A stretch of DNA of 64,000 nt from Thiodiazotropha sp040506195 (GCA_040506195.1 JBEVXH010000001.1:310001-374000), one strand, 5' to 3'; counted from the first letter of the stretch, positions 16,516-26,190 are shown. Notes: generated by a model not told the origin, from the sequence alone. Made by a program: numbers and translations.

Positions 16516-17295
16516 CTAGTCGTACTCAGTATCCTTCCACTTGCGCAATGCGGTAAACACCTCGCGGTGTGAGGAGAGGGTATGGCCTGAAGCCTGTTCC
16601 GCAGCCTTTATCACCGATTGCACCGAGGTACGCATGAAGGGATTCGTCATTAACTCCTCAGCAAGGTCTGAAGGCACAGTTGGAATGCCCACCTCCCGTT
16701 TTTCCCGCGCTCGCTTGATTCGAATCGCCAGTTCCGGATTCTCCGGCTCCACCCAGGCTGCAAAACCCAAATTGGTAAGGGTATATTCATGGGCACAATA
16801 GATGCTGGTATCTCCCGGCAGTGCAGCGATACGTTGCAGCGAATCCGATAACTGCTCGAAAGTGCCGCTGAAAACCCGGCCGCAGCCAGCCGTGAACAGG
16901 GTATCGCCGCAAAACAGTACCCCTTCGCCAAAATAGGCGATATGTCCCTGGGTATGGCCCGGCACCTCCAACACCTGGAGGTTTGCATTCAGACCGGCGA
17001 TACGGGGCCTGTCGCCCTCCTCGAGGGGATGGGTCACACCCCGGATGGTCTCATTGGCCGGACCATAGACTTCGATGTCAGGATAGACCTCCCGCAGTTC
17101 AGCGATGCCGCCAACATGATCATAATGGTGATGTGTGATAAGGATTGCGCTGAGAGTGCAATCCCGCTGCTCCAGCCAGGACAGTACCGGAGTCTCATCT
17201 CCGGGATCCACTGCGACGACTTGGGATGACGCGGGATTTTTTACCATCCATATATAATTGTCTTCGAAGGCAGTGACACCGGTGATCTCAATCAT
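16516..17295 (-). CDS. gloB: Hydroxyacylglutathione hydrolase (glyoxalase II)
   Basis: A metallo-beta-lactamase-fold thioesterase that hydrolyses S-D-lactoylglutathione to D-lactate and glutathione. THHHYDHVGG is the metal-binding motif (near residue 54), PGHTQGHIAY and FCGDTLFTAGCGRVF follow, and the C-terminal glutathione-binding segment has YCAHEYTLTNLGFA. ATG 17295 begins at MIEITGVTAFEDNYIW, the usual GloB N-terminus; an in-frame ATG 18 nt upstream is less likely. It lies downstream of dxs on the same strand. Confidence 0.93.
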   Translation of the reverse strand: MIEITGVTAFEDNYIWMVKNPASSQVVAVDPGDETPVLSWLEQRDCTLSAILITHHHYDHVGGIAELREVYPDIEVYGPANETIRGVTHPLEEGDRPRIAGLNANLQVLEVPGHTQGHIAYFGEGVLFCGDTLFTAGCGRVFSGTFEQLSDSLQRIAALPGDTSIYCAHEYTLTNLGFAAWVEPENPELAIRIKRAREKREVGIPTVPSDLAEELMTNPFMRTSVQSVIKAAEQASGHTLSSHREVFTALRKWKDTEYD

Positions 17296-17321
17296 AGGAT
17301 TCCCATCAACCATAAGATTCG

Positions 17322-17343
17322 GCTAGGCCTGTAAACACTAATC
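17322..17343. repeat. Degenerate CTAGGNCCTGTWAACACT-type end
   Basis: CTAGGCCTGTAAACACTAAT resembles the terminal repeat of the 179-bp element at 32211-32389 (one base missing, two changed). It is in the 57-nt gap between dxs and gloB. It could be a remnant or chance. Confidence 0.35.
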
Positions 17344-17352
17344 CGATCAGCC

Positions 17353-19266
17353 CTAGACAACCTGCAGTTTCGTCTCCCTGTTGACTCGCTCGATGGCACT
17401 GAGGATAGCCTCGAAATCGAGACCGGCCTCGATCAACTGCTCCTGATGACTAGCATGATCCAGGTAGTGGTCTGGCAAACCTAGGTTGAGGACCCTTACC
17501 TGACTTCCACAGGATGCCAGATACTCATTCACTGCAGACCCGGCGCCACCCATTACAACGTTCTCTTCAAGGGTAACCAGGATCTGATGTGTGCTGGCCA
17601 GTCGATCGATCAATCTCTCGTCCAGCGGCTTGATGAACCGCATGTTGGCCAGGGTTGCGTCGATACGTTCAGCAACCTGTTGAGCTGTTGCAAGCAGGCT
17701 ACCGAACGCCAGGATTGCCACATGACTGCCGTTGCGCCGGATTTCACCCTCGCCAATAGGTAACCGGATTGGTAGAGATGTCTCCACTTCGACACCCGGG
17801 CCACTCCCCCGTGGATAACGCACCAGGGCAGGTCCGGAGTAGTCATAGGCTGTCTGCAACAATCGACTGCACTCCTGTTCATCTCCCGGAGCCATGATCA
17901 CCATATTCGGAATCGATCGCGCATAGCTCAAATCAAAGCTGCCCGCGTGGGTTGCTCCGTCTGCGCCAACCTGGCCTGCACGATCCACCGCCAGTGTCAC
18001 ATCGAGATTCTGTAGCGCCACATCGTGGATCAGTTGATCGTAGGCACGCTGAAGAAAAGTCGAGTAGATTGCCACCACCGGCTTCAATCCTTCACAGGCC
18101 AAACCGGCAGCAAAGGTCAGGGCATGCTGTTCTGCGATCCCCACATCGAAATAGCGTTTGGGGTACTGGTGGGCATATTGCACCATCCCCGATCCCTCGC
18201 ACATAGCCGGAGTGATAGCCACCAGCCGATCATCCCGCTTTGCGGTGGCGCACAGCCAGTCGCCAAATACCTGGGTGTAGGTCTTGCTGTTGCTGTGCTT
18301 CTCCATCTTGCCCGTATCGGGATCGAATGGTGTGACGCCATGGTAGACACAGGGATCATTCTCCGCGTGCACATAACCCCGTCCTTTCTGGGTCACCACA
18401 TGCAGCAGCCTGGGTCCGGGCATGTTGCGCATATTTCGCAGTGTCGCCACCAGGGTTTCGAAATCGTGGCCGTCAATCGGTCCGATGTAATTGAATCCCA
18501 TCTCCTCGAACAGCGTGCCCGGCATCACCATCCCTTTCATATGCTCTTCCCAGCGGCCGACAAGGTCACTCACTTGATGAGGCAGGTGGCTCAACGCCGA
18601 TTTACCGCCTTCGCGCATGCTGGTGTAAACCTTGCCGGAGAGCAGGCGTGCAAGATGGTTGCTGAAACCGCCAACCGGCTTTGAAATCGACATGTCGTTG
18701 TCATTCAGGATTACCAGCAGGTCCTGATCCAGGGCACCTGCCTGGTTGAGGGCCTCGAAAGCCATCCCCGCGCCCATGGCGCCATCCCCGATAATTGCAA
18801 CGACATTACGCTTTTCACCCTTCTGTTTAGCTGCCACGGCCATCCCAAGCGCTGCACCGATAGAGGTACTGGAGTGGCCGGTGCCGAAGCTGTCATATTC
18901 ACTTTCACTGCGTTTAGGAAACCCCGAAACACCCCCTTTTTGTCGCAGACTCCACATCTGCCGCCCTCTTCCGGTGAGTATCTTGTGAGGATAGGCCTGA
19001 TGCCCCACATCCCACACCAGGCGGTCGTAGGGTGTATTGAAGACGTAGTGTAATGCGATCGTCAATTCCACTACACCAAGTCCGGCTGCCAAATGGCCGC
19101 CCGTCTGTGAGACGGAGTCGATGAGAAAGCGCCGCATCTCGCTCGCCAGCGGTCTGAGCTTTTGCTGGTCCAGCTGGCGTAATTCTCTCGGCAGCTTGAC
19201 CTGGCTGAGAAGCGGGTAAGCCTCCAGTCTGTTCGGGCGCTGTTCTGGATTGCCCTTTTCTGCCAT
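17353..19266 (-). CDS. dxs: 1-deoxy-D-xylulose-5-phosphate synthase
   Basis: Thiamine-diphosphate enzyme that condenses pyruvate and glyceraldehyde 3-phosphate, the first step of the MEP isoprenoid pathway. 637 residues, normal size. WDVGHQAYPHKILTGR lies near residue 95, the ThDP motif GDGAMGAGMAFEALNQAG to LNDND near 160-190, and the transketolase pyrimidine domain has DVGIAEQHALTFAAGLA (catalytic Glu) and DRAGQVGADGATHAG. It is upstream of gloB and downstream of cbbR on the minus strand. Confidence 0.96.
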   Translation of the reverse strand: MAEKGNPEQRPNRLEAYPLLSQVKLPRELRQLDQQKLRPLASEMRRFLIDSVSQTGGHLAAGLGVVELTIALHYVFNTPYDRLVWDVGHQAYPHKILTGRGRQMWSLRQKGGVSGFPKRSESEYDSFGTGHSSTSIGAALGMAVAAKQKGEKRNVVAIIGDGAMGAGMAFEALNQAGALDQDLLVILNDNDMSISKPVGGFSNHLARLLSGKVYTSMREGGKSALSHLPHQVSDLVGRWEEHMKGMVMPGTLFEEMGFNYIGPIDGHDFETLVATLRNMRNMPGPRLLHVVTQKGRGYVHAENDPCVYHGVTPFDPDTGKMEKHSNSKTYTQVFGDWLCATAKRDDRLVAITPAMCEGSGMVQYAHQYPKRYFDVGIAEQHALTFAAGLACEGLKPVVAIYSTFLQRAYDQLIHDVALQNLDVTLAVDRAGQVGADGATHAGSFDLSYARSIPNMVIMAPGDEQECSRLLQTAYDYSGPALVRYPRGSGPGVEVETSLPIRLPIGEGEIRRNGSHVAILAFGSLLATAQQVAERIDATLANMRFIKPLDERLIDRLASTHQILVTLEENVVMGGAGSAVNEYLASCGSQVRVLNLGLPDHYLDHASHQEQLIEAGLDFEAILSAIERVNRETKLQVV

Positions 19267-19481
19267 TGTTTGCAGGCCTCACAAGCGTGATTAGTCGGTG
19301 CTGAATGATCAGCTATGACAACAGTTGAACTGAATAGTTGATTCTAACTCAACCTGGAACCCCGTGCATGTTGAGCAAGAAGCCTTTTGGCCGTCCGTAC
19401 TACCTATCCAAGACAGCAAAAAACACGCAGCCCTAGAGCCAATCGGTTTCCACAGACCCGGAACCGAGTACCTCGGATAAT

Positions 19482-20390
19482 CTACACAGGCTCCTCTTTG
19501 ATGTGCAGAGCCTCCGTCAGCACAAAGTCATGAAAGGCCTTTGCCGGCGGCGAGAGTCTTTTGCCCTTGCGATAGACCATGTACCAATGACGCTGCAGGG
19601 GGAAGCCCACCACATCGAGTACGACCAGACGACCGGTCTCCACCTCCAGCTCAATGGTATGGCTGGAGACCACGCCCAGCCCCATGCCGGCACGTACCGC
19701 CTGCTTTATGGCCTCGTTTCGGGTCATCTGCATGCCGGTACTGAGGGGTATCGACTGTTCGGTAAAAAATCGCTCCATGGCCAGCCGGGTACCCGAACCC
19801 TCCTCGCGCATGATAAAGACCTCCTCAGCCAGGCACTCAGCCGGAATCTTCTTCTTTTGCTGCAACGGATGTCCCGGTGGTGCGATCACCACCAGCGGAT
19901 TCTCCATGAAGGGTTCGTACACGAGTTCGATATCCTCAGGAGGAAGCCCCATGAGGACGATATCGATCTCGTTATCCTTGAGCAAGCCCATCAGCCGTTC
20001 GCGGTTGGTGACATCTAGGCTCAGATCGATACCCGGATATTGACGGCTGAACGCCGCAAGCAATCGGGGAGCAAAATAGTTGACCGTACTCGCCACGGCG
20101 ATATTGATATGCCCGGTATCCAGCCCCTTCATGGCATCCAGGACCTCCTCCATCTCCTCAAACGTCTGGAAGATGGTCCGTACATACTGGTACATCTCTT
20201 TGCCGGCCTCGGTGAGCTGGATCTTTTTACCGGTATGCTCAAACAGGGGCAGACCCACCGACTCCTCGAGTTGTTTGACCTGCATCGATACCGCCGGTTG
20301 GCTGAGATGGAGTTCCTGAGCCGCCCGAGTGTAGTTCAGGCGCCTGGCCACGGTGGTGAAGACTCGCATCTGTCGCAGTGTTGTATGCAT
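19482..20390 (-). CDS. cbbR: LysR-type regulator CbbR
   Basis: About 302 residues. The N-terminal winged helix (HTTLRQMRVFTTVARRLNYT, AAQELHLSQPAVSMQVKQLE) and the C-terminal effector-binding domain are typical of CbbR, the activator of Calvin-cycle operons that senses metabolites such as RuBP or NADPH. It is divergent from cbbL with a 302-nt shared region, the classical CbbR arrangement, and a perfect palindrome lies there at 20488-20512. ATG 20390 is preferred to GTG 20396. Confidence 0.93.
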   Translation of the reverse strand: MHTTLRQMRVFTTVARRLNYTRAAQELHLSQPAVSMQVKQLEESVGLPLFEHTGKKIQLTEAGKEMYQYVRTIFQTFEEMEEVLDAMKGLDTGHINIAVASTVNYFAPRLLAAFSRQYPGIDLSLDVTNRERLMGLLKDNEIDIVLMGLPPEDIELVYEPFMENPLVVIAPPGHPLQQKKKIPAECLAEEVFIMREEGSGTRLAMERFFTEQSIPLSTGMQMTRNEAIKQAVRAGMGLGVVSSHTIELEVETGRLVVLDVVGFPLQRHWYMVYRKGKRLSPPAKAFHDFVLTEALHIKEEPV

Positions 20391-20487
20391 GGCCACAATC
20401 CCATATTTCTCAATCGGTCAAAAACCGGCTCCCACACAGAGGTCTCTCTCGATATCGATTTTTCTCTAGAAGCCAAATATCAGTAAA

Positions 20488-20512
20488 TATACCATAAATC
20501 TTGCATGGTATA
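20488..20512. promoter_or_regulatory. Palindrome in the cbbR-cbbL intergenic region
   Basis: TATACCAT-N9-ATGGTATA, perfect 8-bp arms, in an AT-rich segment about 180 nt upstream of cbbL and 100 nt from the cbbR start. A CbbR operator is the natural guess given its place. It does not centre on a classic T-N11-A core, so another regulator remains possible. Confidence 0.5.
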
Positions 20513-20692
20513 AGTATTATATTATGATTTTGATTAAAAGATCTGACTTCACTTAATCATCTACCTTCCTATACTAACTCCACCTTACACGAGGTAATTA
20601 CTGAACGATTTTATACTGACAGCACGGAAATATTTATTTCCAGAGGCTGCATTTCAAGGCAACGCAATCCTAAATCAGGAGGAATCGCTAAA

Positions 20693-22111
20693 ATGGCCAA
20701 GAAATATGATGCGGGCGTAAAAGAGTACCGCGAAACATACTGGATGCCCGATTACACACCGAAGGAGACCGACATCCTGGCGTGCTTCAAAGTCACCCCC
20801 CAGCCAGGTGTGCCGCGCGAAGAGGTTGCAGCCGCTGTTGCCGCTGAGTCCTCCACCGGTACCTGGACCACCGTGTGGACCGACCTGCTGACCGACCTGG
20901 ATTACTACAAGGGCCGCGCCTACGCCATCGAAGACGTACCTGGCGACGACTCCTGCTTCTATGCCTTCGTTGCCTACCCGATCGACCTGTTCGAGGAAGG
21001 TTCCGTGGTCAACGTGATGACCTCCCTGGTTGGTAACGTATTCGGCTTCAAGGCCCTGCGTGCACTGCGCCTGGAAGACATCCGCTTCCCGCTGGCCTAT
21101 GTAATGACCTGTAATGGTCCGCCCCAGGGCATCCAGGTCGAGCGCGACATGCTGAACAAGTACGGTCGTCCGCTGCTGGGCTGTACCATCAAGCCCAAGC
21201 TGGGTCTGTCCGCTAAGAACTACGGCCGTGCCTGCTATGAAGGTCTGCGTGGCGGTCTGGACTTCACTAAGGACGACGAGAACGTCAACTCCCAGCCGTT
21301 CATGCGCTGGAAGCATCGTTTCGATTTCGTCATGGAAGCCATCCTGAAGGCCGAAGCCGAAACCGGTGAGCGTAAAGGTCACTACCTGAACGTAACTGCG
21401 CCTACCGCCGATGAGATGATGAAACGGGCCGAGTACGCCAAAGAGATCGGCGCTCCCATCATCATGCACGACTACCTGACCGGTGGCTGGTCAGCCAACA
21501 CCCAGCTGGCGCAATGGTGTCAGGACAACGGCATGCTGCTGCACATCCACCGCGCCATGCACGCCGTACTCGACCGTAACCCTCACCACGGAATCCATTT
21601 CCGCGTACTGACCAAGATCCTGCGTCTGTCCGGTGGTGACCATCTGCACTCCGGTACCGTCGTCGGTAAGCTGGAAGGCGACCGTGACGCGACCCTGGGC
21701 TGGATCGACATCATGCGCGACTCCTACGTCAAGGAAGACCGCTCACGCGGTATCTTCTTCGACCAGGACTGGGGCGCCATGCCCGGCGTGCTGCCTGTTG
21801 CATCCGGTGGTATCCATGTATGGCACATGCCTGCACTGGTTAGCATCTTTGGTGATGACTCTGTACTCCAGTTCGGTGGTGGTACCCTGGGTCACCCGTG
21901 GGGCAACGCCGCTGGCGCAGCTGCAAACCGTGTTGCGGTTGAGGCCTGTGTTGAAGCGCGTAACCAGGGCCGTGAGCTGGAGAAGGAAGGTAAGGACATC
22001 CTCACCAACGCTGCTGCTTCCAGCCCCGAGCTGAAGGCCGCCATGGAGACCTGGAAAGAGATCAAGTTCGAATTCGACACCGTCGACAAGCTGGACGTTT
22101 CTCACAAGTAA
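20693..22111 (+). CDS. cbbL: RuBisCO form I large subunit
   Basis: Carboxylates ribulose 1,5-bisphosphate in the Calvin cycle. 472 residues, form I length. GCTIKPKLGLSAKNYGR (active-site Lys), GGLDFTKDDENVNSQPFMRW (carbamylated Lys in FTKDDE), the HIHRAMHAV segment, loop 6 (SGTVVGKLEGDR) and SGGIHVWHMP are intact. The N-terminus and the neighbouring cbbS-cbbQ-cbbO without carboxysome genes point to the cytosolic form IAq type. AGGAGG ribosome site and strong codon bias suggest high expression. Confidence 0.98.
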   Translation: MAKKYDAGVKEYRETYWMPDYTPKETDILACFKVTPQPGVPREEVAAAVAAESSTGTWTTVWTDLLTDLDYYKGRAYAIEDVPGDDSCFYAFVAYPIDLFEEGSVVNVMTSLVGNVFGFKALRALRLEDIRFPLAYVMTCNGPPQGIQVERDMLNKYGRPLLGCTIKPKLGLSAKNYGRACYEGLRGGLDFTKDDENVNSQPFMRWKHRFDFVMEAILKAEAETGERKGHYLNVTAPTADEMMKRAEYAKEIGAPIIMHDYLTGGWSANTQLAQWCQDNGMLLHIHRAMHAVLDRNPHHGIHFRVLTKILRLSGGDHLHSGTVVGKLEGDRDATLGWIDIMRDSYVKEDRSRGIFFDQDWGAMPGVLPVASGGIHVWHMPALVSIFGDDSVLQFGGGTLGHPWGNAAGAAANRVAVEACVEARNQGRELEKEGKDILTNAAASSPELKAAMETWKEIKFEFDTVDKLDVSHK

Positions 22112-22190
22112 TGACCAGTTCACTGGTGGTCGGTACCCGACCACCGGATGAACGACTCAATCAAATTCGAACAGTTAGAGGTATATACCA

Positions 22191-22547
22191 ATGAGTGATA
22201 TGCAAGACTACAAGTCAAGCCTTGGCAACGCAGAAAGCCGCAAGTTCGAGACTTTCTCCTACCTGCCTTCTATGAATGCAGACCAGATCCGCACCCAGAT
22301 CGAGTTCATCGTATCCAAGGGCTGGAATCCATCTATCGAGCACACCGAGCCAGAGAACGCTAGCGGTAGCTACTGGTATATGTGGAAGCTGCCCATGTTC
22401 GGTGAAACCGACGTCGACGCTATCCTGGCTGAGTGTGAAGCTTGCCACAATGCTCACCCGAAGAACCACGTACGTCTGCTCGGCCTGGACAACTATGCCC
22501 AGTGCGCAGGTGCATCCATGGTTATCTACCGTGGTGAAACTGTCTAA
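22191..22547 (+). CDS. cbbS: RuBisCO form I small subunit
   Basis: 118 residues; completes the L8S8 holoenzyme. FETFSYLPSMNADQIRTQIE, the W-x-x-W region SGSYWYMWKLPMFGETD, and HVRLLGLDNYAQCAGASMVI are typical. It starts 79 nt after cbbL with GAGG upstream and is followed by a strong terminator at 22576-22614. Confidence 0.97.
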   Translation: MSDMQDYKSSLGNAESRKFETFSYLPSMNADQIRTQIEFIVSKGWNPSIEHTEPENASGSYWYMWKLPMFGETDVDAILAECEACHNAHPKNHVRLLGLDNYAQCAGASMVIYRGETV

Positions 22548-22575
22548 GGCCTGATTTCAGGACCATGGACGAAGG

Positions 22576-22614
22576 GCCCCGCCCCCCAAACCTGGGCGGC
22601 GGGGCTTTTTTTTT
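22576..22614 (+). terminator. Rho-independent terminator after cbbLS
   Basis: GCCCCGCC (22576-22583) pairs with GGCGGGGC (22598-22605), with a run of nine T after it. It should separate high-level cbbLS transcription from the less abundant cbbQO message. Confidence 0.85.
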
Positions 22615-22635
22615 AACAACTGATCAAAGTCAGCT

Positions 22636-22672
22636 GGTTTTCCAAAACCTCACGTTAGGGTTTCGGAAAACC
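22636..22672 (+). other. Long hairpin between cbbS terminator and cbbQ
   Basis: GGTTTTCC-A-AAACC (22636-22649) pairs with GGTTT-C-GGAAAACC (22659-22672), 13 pairs with one mismatch and no T tract. It lies about 75 nt before cbbQ. It could protect the 5' end of the cbbQO transcript or be an operator; function unknown. Confidence 0.5.
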
Positions 22673-22747
22673 TGCTATCAACCATCACCCCGCGGTGCCT
22701 TCGGCATCCTGGTGGTTATCAACCTGATTACAAAAAGGTAGGAAATC

Positions 22748-23554
22748 ATGAGCGATATCAACGCAGACCAGTATCTGATCCAGGAAGAGCCTTACTACCG
22801 CTCCGTAGGTAATGAAGTCGAAATGTACCAAGCAGCCTACGATGCACGCATGCCGGTGATGCTCAAGGGCCCTACCGGTTGTGGTAAATCGCGGTTCGTC
22901 GAGTATATGGCGTACAAGCTAGACAAACCGTTGATCACCGTTGCCTGTAACGAAGATATGACTGCCTCCGATCTGGTTGGACGTTTCCTGCTCGACATCA
23001 ACGGCACCAAGTGGCAGGACGGCCCGCTGACCGTCGCTGCGCGAATCGGCGCCATCTGCTACCTTGACGAAGTCGTCGAGGCCCGTCAGGACACCACGGT
23101 GGTCATTCACCCGCTGACCGACCACCGCCGTGAACTGCCGCTGGAAAAGAAAGGCGAACTGGTCAAGGCACATCCTGATTTCCAGATTGTAATATCCTAC
23201 AACCCCGGTTATCAGTCGTTGATGAAGGACCTTAAACAGTCCACCAAGCAACGTTTCGGAGGCATGGACTTCGATTATCCGAAAACCGATATCGAGACCG
23301 AGATCGTACAGCATGAAGGCGGCGTAGACACCGAAACTGCCGGTAAGCTTGTACAAATCGCACAACGCTCTCGCAACCTTAAGGGCCATGGCCTGGATGA
23401 AGGCATGTCTACACGTTTGCTGGTGTACGCGGCACAGCTGGTTTCCAAAGGCATCGACCCGATGTCGGCGTGTCAAATGGCACTGGTCACCCCGCTTACC
23501 GATGATCCGGATATGCGCGACACCCTGAGTGCAGCGGTCAATACCTACTTCTGA
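22748..23554 (+). CDS. cbbQ: CbbQ, MoxR-type AAA+ RuBisCO activase subunit (form I operon)
   Basis: 268 residues. Walker A GPTGCGKS near residue 40, the Walker B region AICYLDEVVEARQD, and NPGYQSLMKDLKQSTKQRF with sensor residues. CbbQ forms a hexameric ATPase that, together with CbbO, removes inhibitory sugar phosphates from RuBisCO. Established work on CbbQO systems shows partner specificity for form I or form II; position after cbbLS points to the form I enzyme. A paralogue lies at 28903-29709. Confidence 0.95.
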   Translation: MSDINADQYLIQEEPYYRSVGNEVEMYQAAYDARMPVMLKGPTGCGKSRFVEYMAYKLDKPLITVACNEDMTASDLVGRFLLDINGTKWQDGPLTVAARIGAICYLDEVVEARQDTTVVIHPLTDHRRELPLEKKGELVKAHPDFQIVISYNPGYQSLMKDLKQSTKQRFGGMDFDYPKTDIETEIVQHEGGVDTETAGKLVQIAQRSRNLKGHGLDEGMSTRLLVYAAQLVSKGIDPMSACQMALVTPLTDDPDMRDTLSAAVNTYF

Positions 23555-23574
23555 CGTTTGGGACGCAGAAAACC

Positions 23575-25956
23575 ATGAGCGTCGATTTTTCTGAATATAT
23601 CACCTGCCTCGATGAGGGCGACCACGAGCACCTCGAAGCACTTGAGTCGTCCTACCATGAGGCACAACGGGTCATGTCTCCGCGTGGCCTGCAAAACTAC
23701 CTGGAGGGTATGCGTGCCTTCTGTACTCTGGGTCGCGGCCAGGATCTGGTGCTGACCTACGTACAGGAAATGCCCGGTGTCGCCAAAGAAGTGGGCGAGG
23801 ACATCATCCCCGACATCGTCGAGGCGATGATGAAATTGGCTTCTCACACCTCCGGCAGTGTCATCACCCTCATTGTGGCCAACCTGCCGCTTGCAGCCTC
23901 CCGCCTCGGCGACGCTGAGGTCATGCGCGGCTTCCTCAAACTGTTACACCAGATGACCGGCAAGGCCCCGCGTGGCCTGCGCCCGATGATGGAGAACCTG
24001 GACGAGCTCCTCTCGAAACTGACCCTGGGCGGACTTCGCCGTTGGGTCATGTGGGGCGCACAGGCGCACCAACGCGACCTTGACGGTCAACTGGCCTACT
24101 TTGGCCTACAGACCGAATCGGCCCGCTCCATCCTCCAGTCCGAGAGGCGCGGCACACTGTTCATCGACAATCAGCGCAAGCTGAACTTCTACTTGCGCGC
24201 ACTCTGGGCGCGGGCCTTTTTCATGCGTCCCACTGCAGGCGACTTCGAGTCCCGCCAGGGTATCCGTCCCTTTATCGAGAGTTTTCAGATCCATGTGCCG
24301 GATGCCTTCGATCCCTTCCGCGGCATCGATGGCATGGAGGTCTACCGCGCAACGGCAGCTCATGCCGCCGCGCACATGGTCTATACCCGCGAGCCGATTT
24401 CTGCAGAGCAACTCTCTCAGGCGCAGATGCGTATGATTGAGCTGTTCGAGGATGCCCGTGTCGAGTATCTTGCCTACAGCGAGTTTCCCGGACTGCGCAA
24501 ACTCTGGCTGCAGTTCTTCACAGCCAAACCGGGTGAGAACGACGATTTCGGCAAGCCGCACGAGACCATGGATCTGATGATGCGAGCCACCCGTGCCATC
24601 ATGGATCGCGATTACCGCGATGAGATTGATGTCATCAATCAGGTGGCCGATGATTTCGTGACCAAACTGGAAGAGGACCCTTACAATCCACACTTGTCCT
24701 GGATGGCCGGTGTCGACTTCTACAACAAAATCGTCGAAATCGCCAAGATCCCCAGTGTGCGTATCCTCTCTGAGTGGCCGATCCCTTATCGCGACGACAA
24801 CCGCTATTTCTGGGATTTCTCAGAGAACATGTTCGAGTCCCAGGGTGTCGACTACCTGCCGACTTCGCAAAAGACGGTTCGCCGCTATGTCAGTTTGATG
24901 GAGTTCGTCAACGACCTCGACTCGGAGATGACCCACGACAACCCGGACGAAATCCTGGTGCTATCCACTGAGCTGTTCCCCTACGAAGACATGGGGGTCA
25001 GTTACAATGAGATGGAGGGCGTGGAACCGGTCTCCGACCCCTACCACTACAACGAATGGGATTACCATGTACAGCTTGCACGTCCCGATTGGGCCACTGT
25101 CATCGAGCGCAAGCAGGGCGTCGGCGATCCCGAGATGATGGATGAGATTCTGACCAAGCACAAACCAATCGCCTCGCGTATCCGCCATCTGATTGACGCA
25201 CTGCAACCTCAGGGTATCGTGCGTCGCCGGGGCTACGAAGAAGGTGAGGAGCTGGATCTTAATGCGGCAGTACGGGCGATGATCGATATCCGTCGAGGTG
25301 TCATGCCGGATCCCCGGATCAATATCCGCATCACCCGCCATATCCGCGACCTTTCGATCGTGCTGCTGCTCGACCTCTCCGAATCGACCAACGAGAAGAT
25401 CGGTGATATCACAGAGGGTGAAGAGGGTTACGAGGACCAGGACAGCATCCTGGACCTGACTCGCGAATCGGCCGGCCTGCTCTCCTGGGCCATCGACTCA
25501 ATCGGCGACAACTTCGCCGTACACGGCTTTGCCTCCGATGGCCGTCACGATGTGCAGTACTACCGCTTCAAGGATTTCGAACAATCCTATGACGATGAAG
25601 CCAAATCCCGGATGGCAGGCATGAAGGGTGGCCTCTCCACCCGTATGGGTGCGGCCCTACGTCACGCCGGCTGGCACCTGACCCAGCAGAACGCGCAGAA
25701 ACGTCTTGTGTTACTGGTCACCGACGGCGAACCGGCCGATATCGATGAACGTGATCCCCAGTATCTACGCCACGACGCAAAGAAAGCGGTGGAAGACCTG
25801 GCCATGCAGGGTGTCTATACCTATTGCCTGACCCTGGATCCCAATGCAGATCGTTATGTAGCCAGAATATTTGGCGAGAACGGCTACTCCATCGTGGACA
25901 ATGTGGAGCGGTTGCCGGAGAGATTGCCGAGTGTCTTTGCTGCGTTGACCGGATAA
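23575..25956 (+). CDS. cbbO: CbbO, von Willebrand factor A adaptor of RuBisCO activase (form I operon)
   Basis: 793 residues, starting 20 nt after cbbQ. The long N-terminal helical part is followed by a C-terminal vWA domain (from about residue 590) with the MIDAS motif DLSES (LLLDLSESTNEK) and TDGEPADIDERD. CbbO binds the CbbQ hexamer and docks on RuBisCO through the MIDAS domain, acting in activation. About 50 residues longer than the paralogue at 29920. A repeat element begins 26 nt after its stop. Confidence 0.94.
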   Translation: MSVDFSEYITCLDEGDHEHLEALESSYHEAQRVMSPRGLQNYLEGMRAFCTLGRGQDLVLTYVQEMPGVAKEVGEDIIPDIVEAMMKLASHTSGSVITLIVANLPLAASRLGDAEVMRGFLKLLHQMTGKAPRGLRPMMENLDELLSKLTLGGLRRWVMWGAQAHQRDLDGQLAYFGLQTESARSILQSERRGTLFIDNQRKLNFYLRALWARAFFMRPTAGDFESRQGIRPFIESFQIHVPDAFDPFRGIDGMEVYRATAAHAAAHMVYTREPISAEQLSQAQMRMIELFEDARVEYLAYSEFPGLRKLWLQFFTAKPGENDDFGKPHETMDLMMRATRAIMDRDYRDEIDVINQVADDFVTKLEEDPYNPHLSWMAGVDFYNKIVEIAKIPSVRILSEWPIPYRDDNRYFWDFSENMFESQGVDYLPTSQKTVRRYVSLMEFVNDLDSEMTHDNPDEILVLSTELFPYEDMGVSYNEMEGVEPVSDPYHYNEWDYHVQLARPDWATVIERKQGVGDPEMMDEILTKHKPIASRIRHLIDALQPQGIVRRRGYEEGEELDLNAAVRAMIDIRRGVMPDPRINIRITRHIRDLSIVLLLDLSESTNEKIGDITEGEEGYEDQDSILDLTRESAGLLSWAIDSIGDNFAVHGFASDGRHDVQYYRFKDFEQSYDDEAKSRMAGMKGGLSTRMGAALRHAGWHLTQQNAQKRLVLLVTDGEPADIDERDPQYLRHDAKKAVEDLAMQGVYTYCLTLDPNADRYVARIFGENGYSIVDNVERLPERLPSVFAALTG

Positions 25957-25981
25957 GCAGCCATACGGTTTTATGGTTATT

Positions 25982-26184
25982 GTCCGCAAATGAACGCGAA
26001 TAAACGCAAATTAGCTTTTTAGTGTTTAAACTCACACCCGGCACAGGAGGTCGGGTAGAACCTATCTATGGGTGCCCTAGGGCCTGTTGACACATTGTGT
26101 GCTTGCCATACCCAACGCAATCGAGCGAGTGAATGGAATTAATCCAGGAAAACCATTTGTGTTTATTAGCGTTCATTTGCGGAC
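25982..26184. repeat. MITE-like element with GTCCGCAAATGAACGC inverted ends, copy A
   Basis: 203 bp. The left arm (25982-26011) and right arm (26155-26184) are inverted copies, 28 of 30 bases matching. No ORF inside. It contains a copy of the end of another repeat (CTAGGGCCTGTTGACAC, 26077-26093), so the elements are nested. It fills the gap between cbbO and the convergent gene ending at 26191. Confidence 0.75.
26077..26093 (+). repeat. Solo CTAGGGCCTGTTGACAC end
   Basis: Matches the terminal 17 bases of the element at 32211-32389 with one change (TTGAC for TTAAC). No inverted partner nearby. Confidence 0.55.
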
Positions 26185-26190
26185 TTGTTA

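Noticed and set aside
20675..21469. Long minus-strand open frame opposite cbbL
   Set aside because: It is a shadow caused by strong codon bias of cbbL; the plus-strand RuBisCO is unmistakable.
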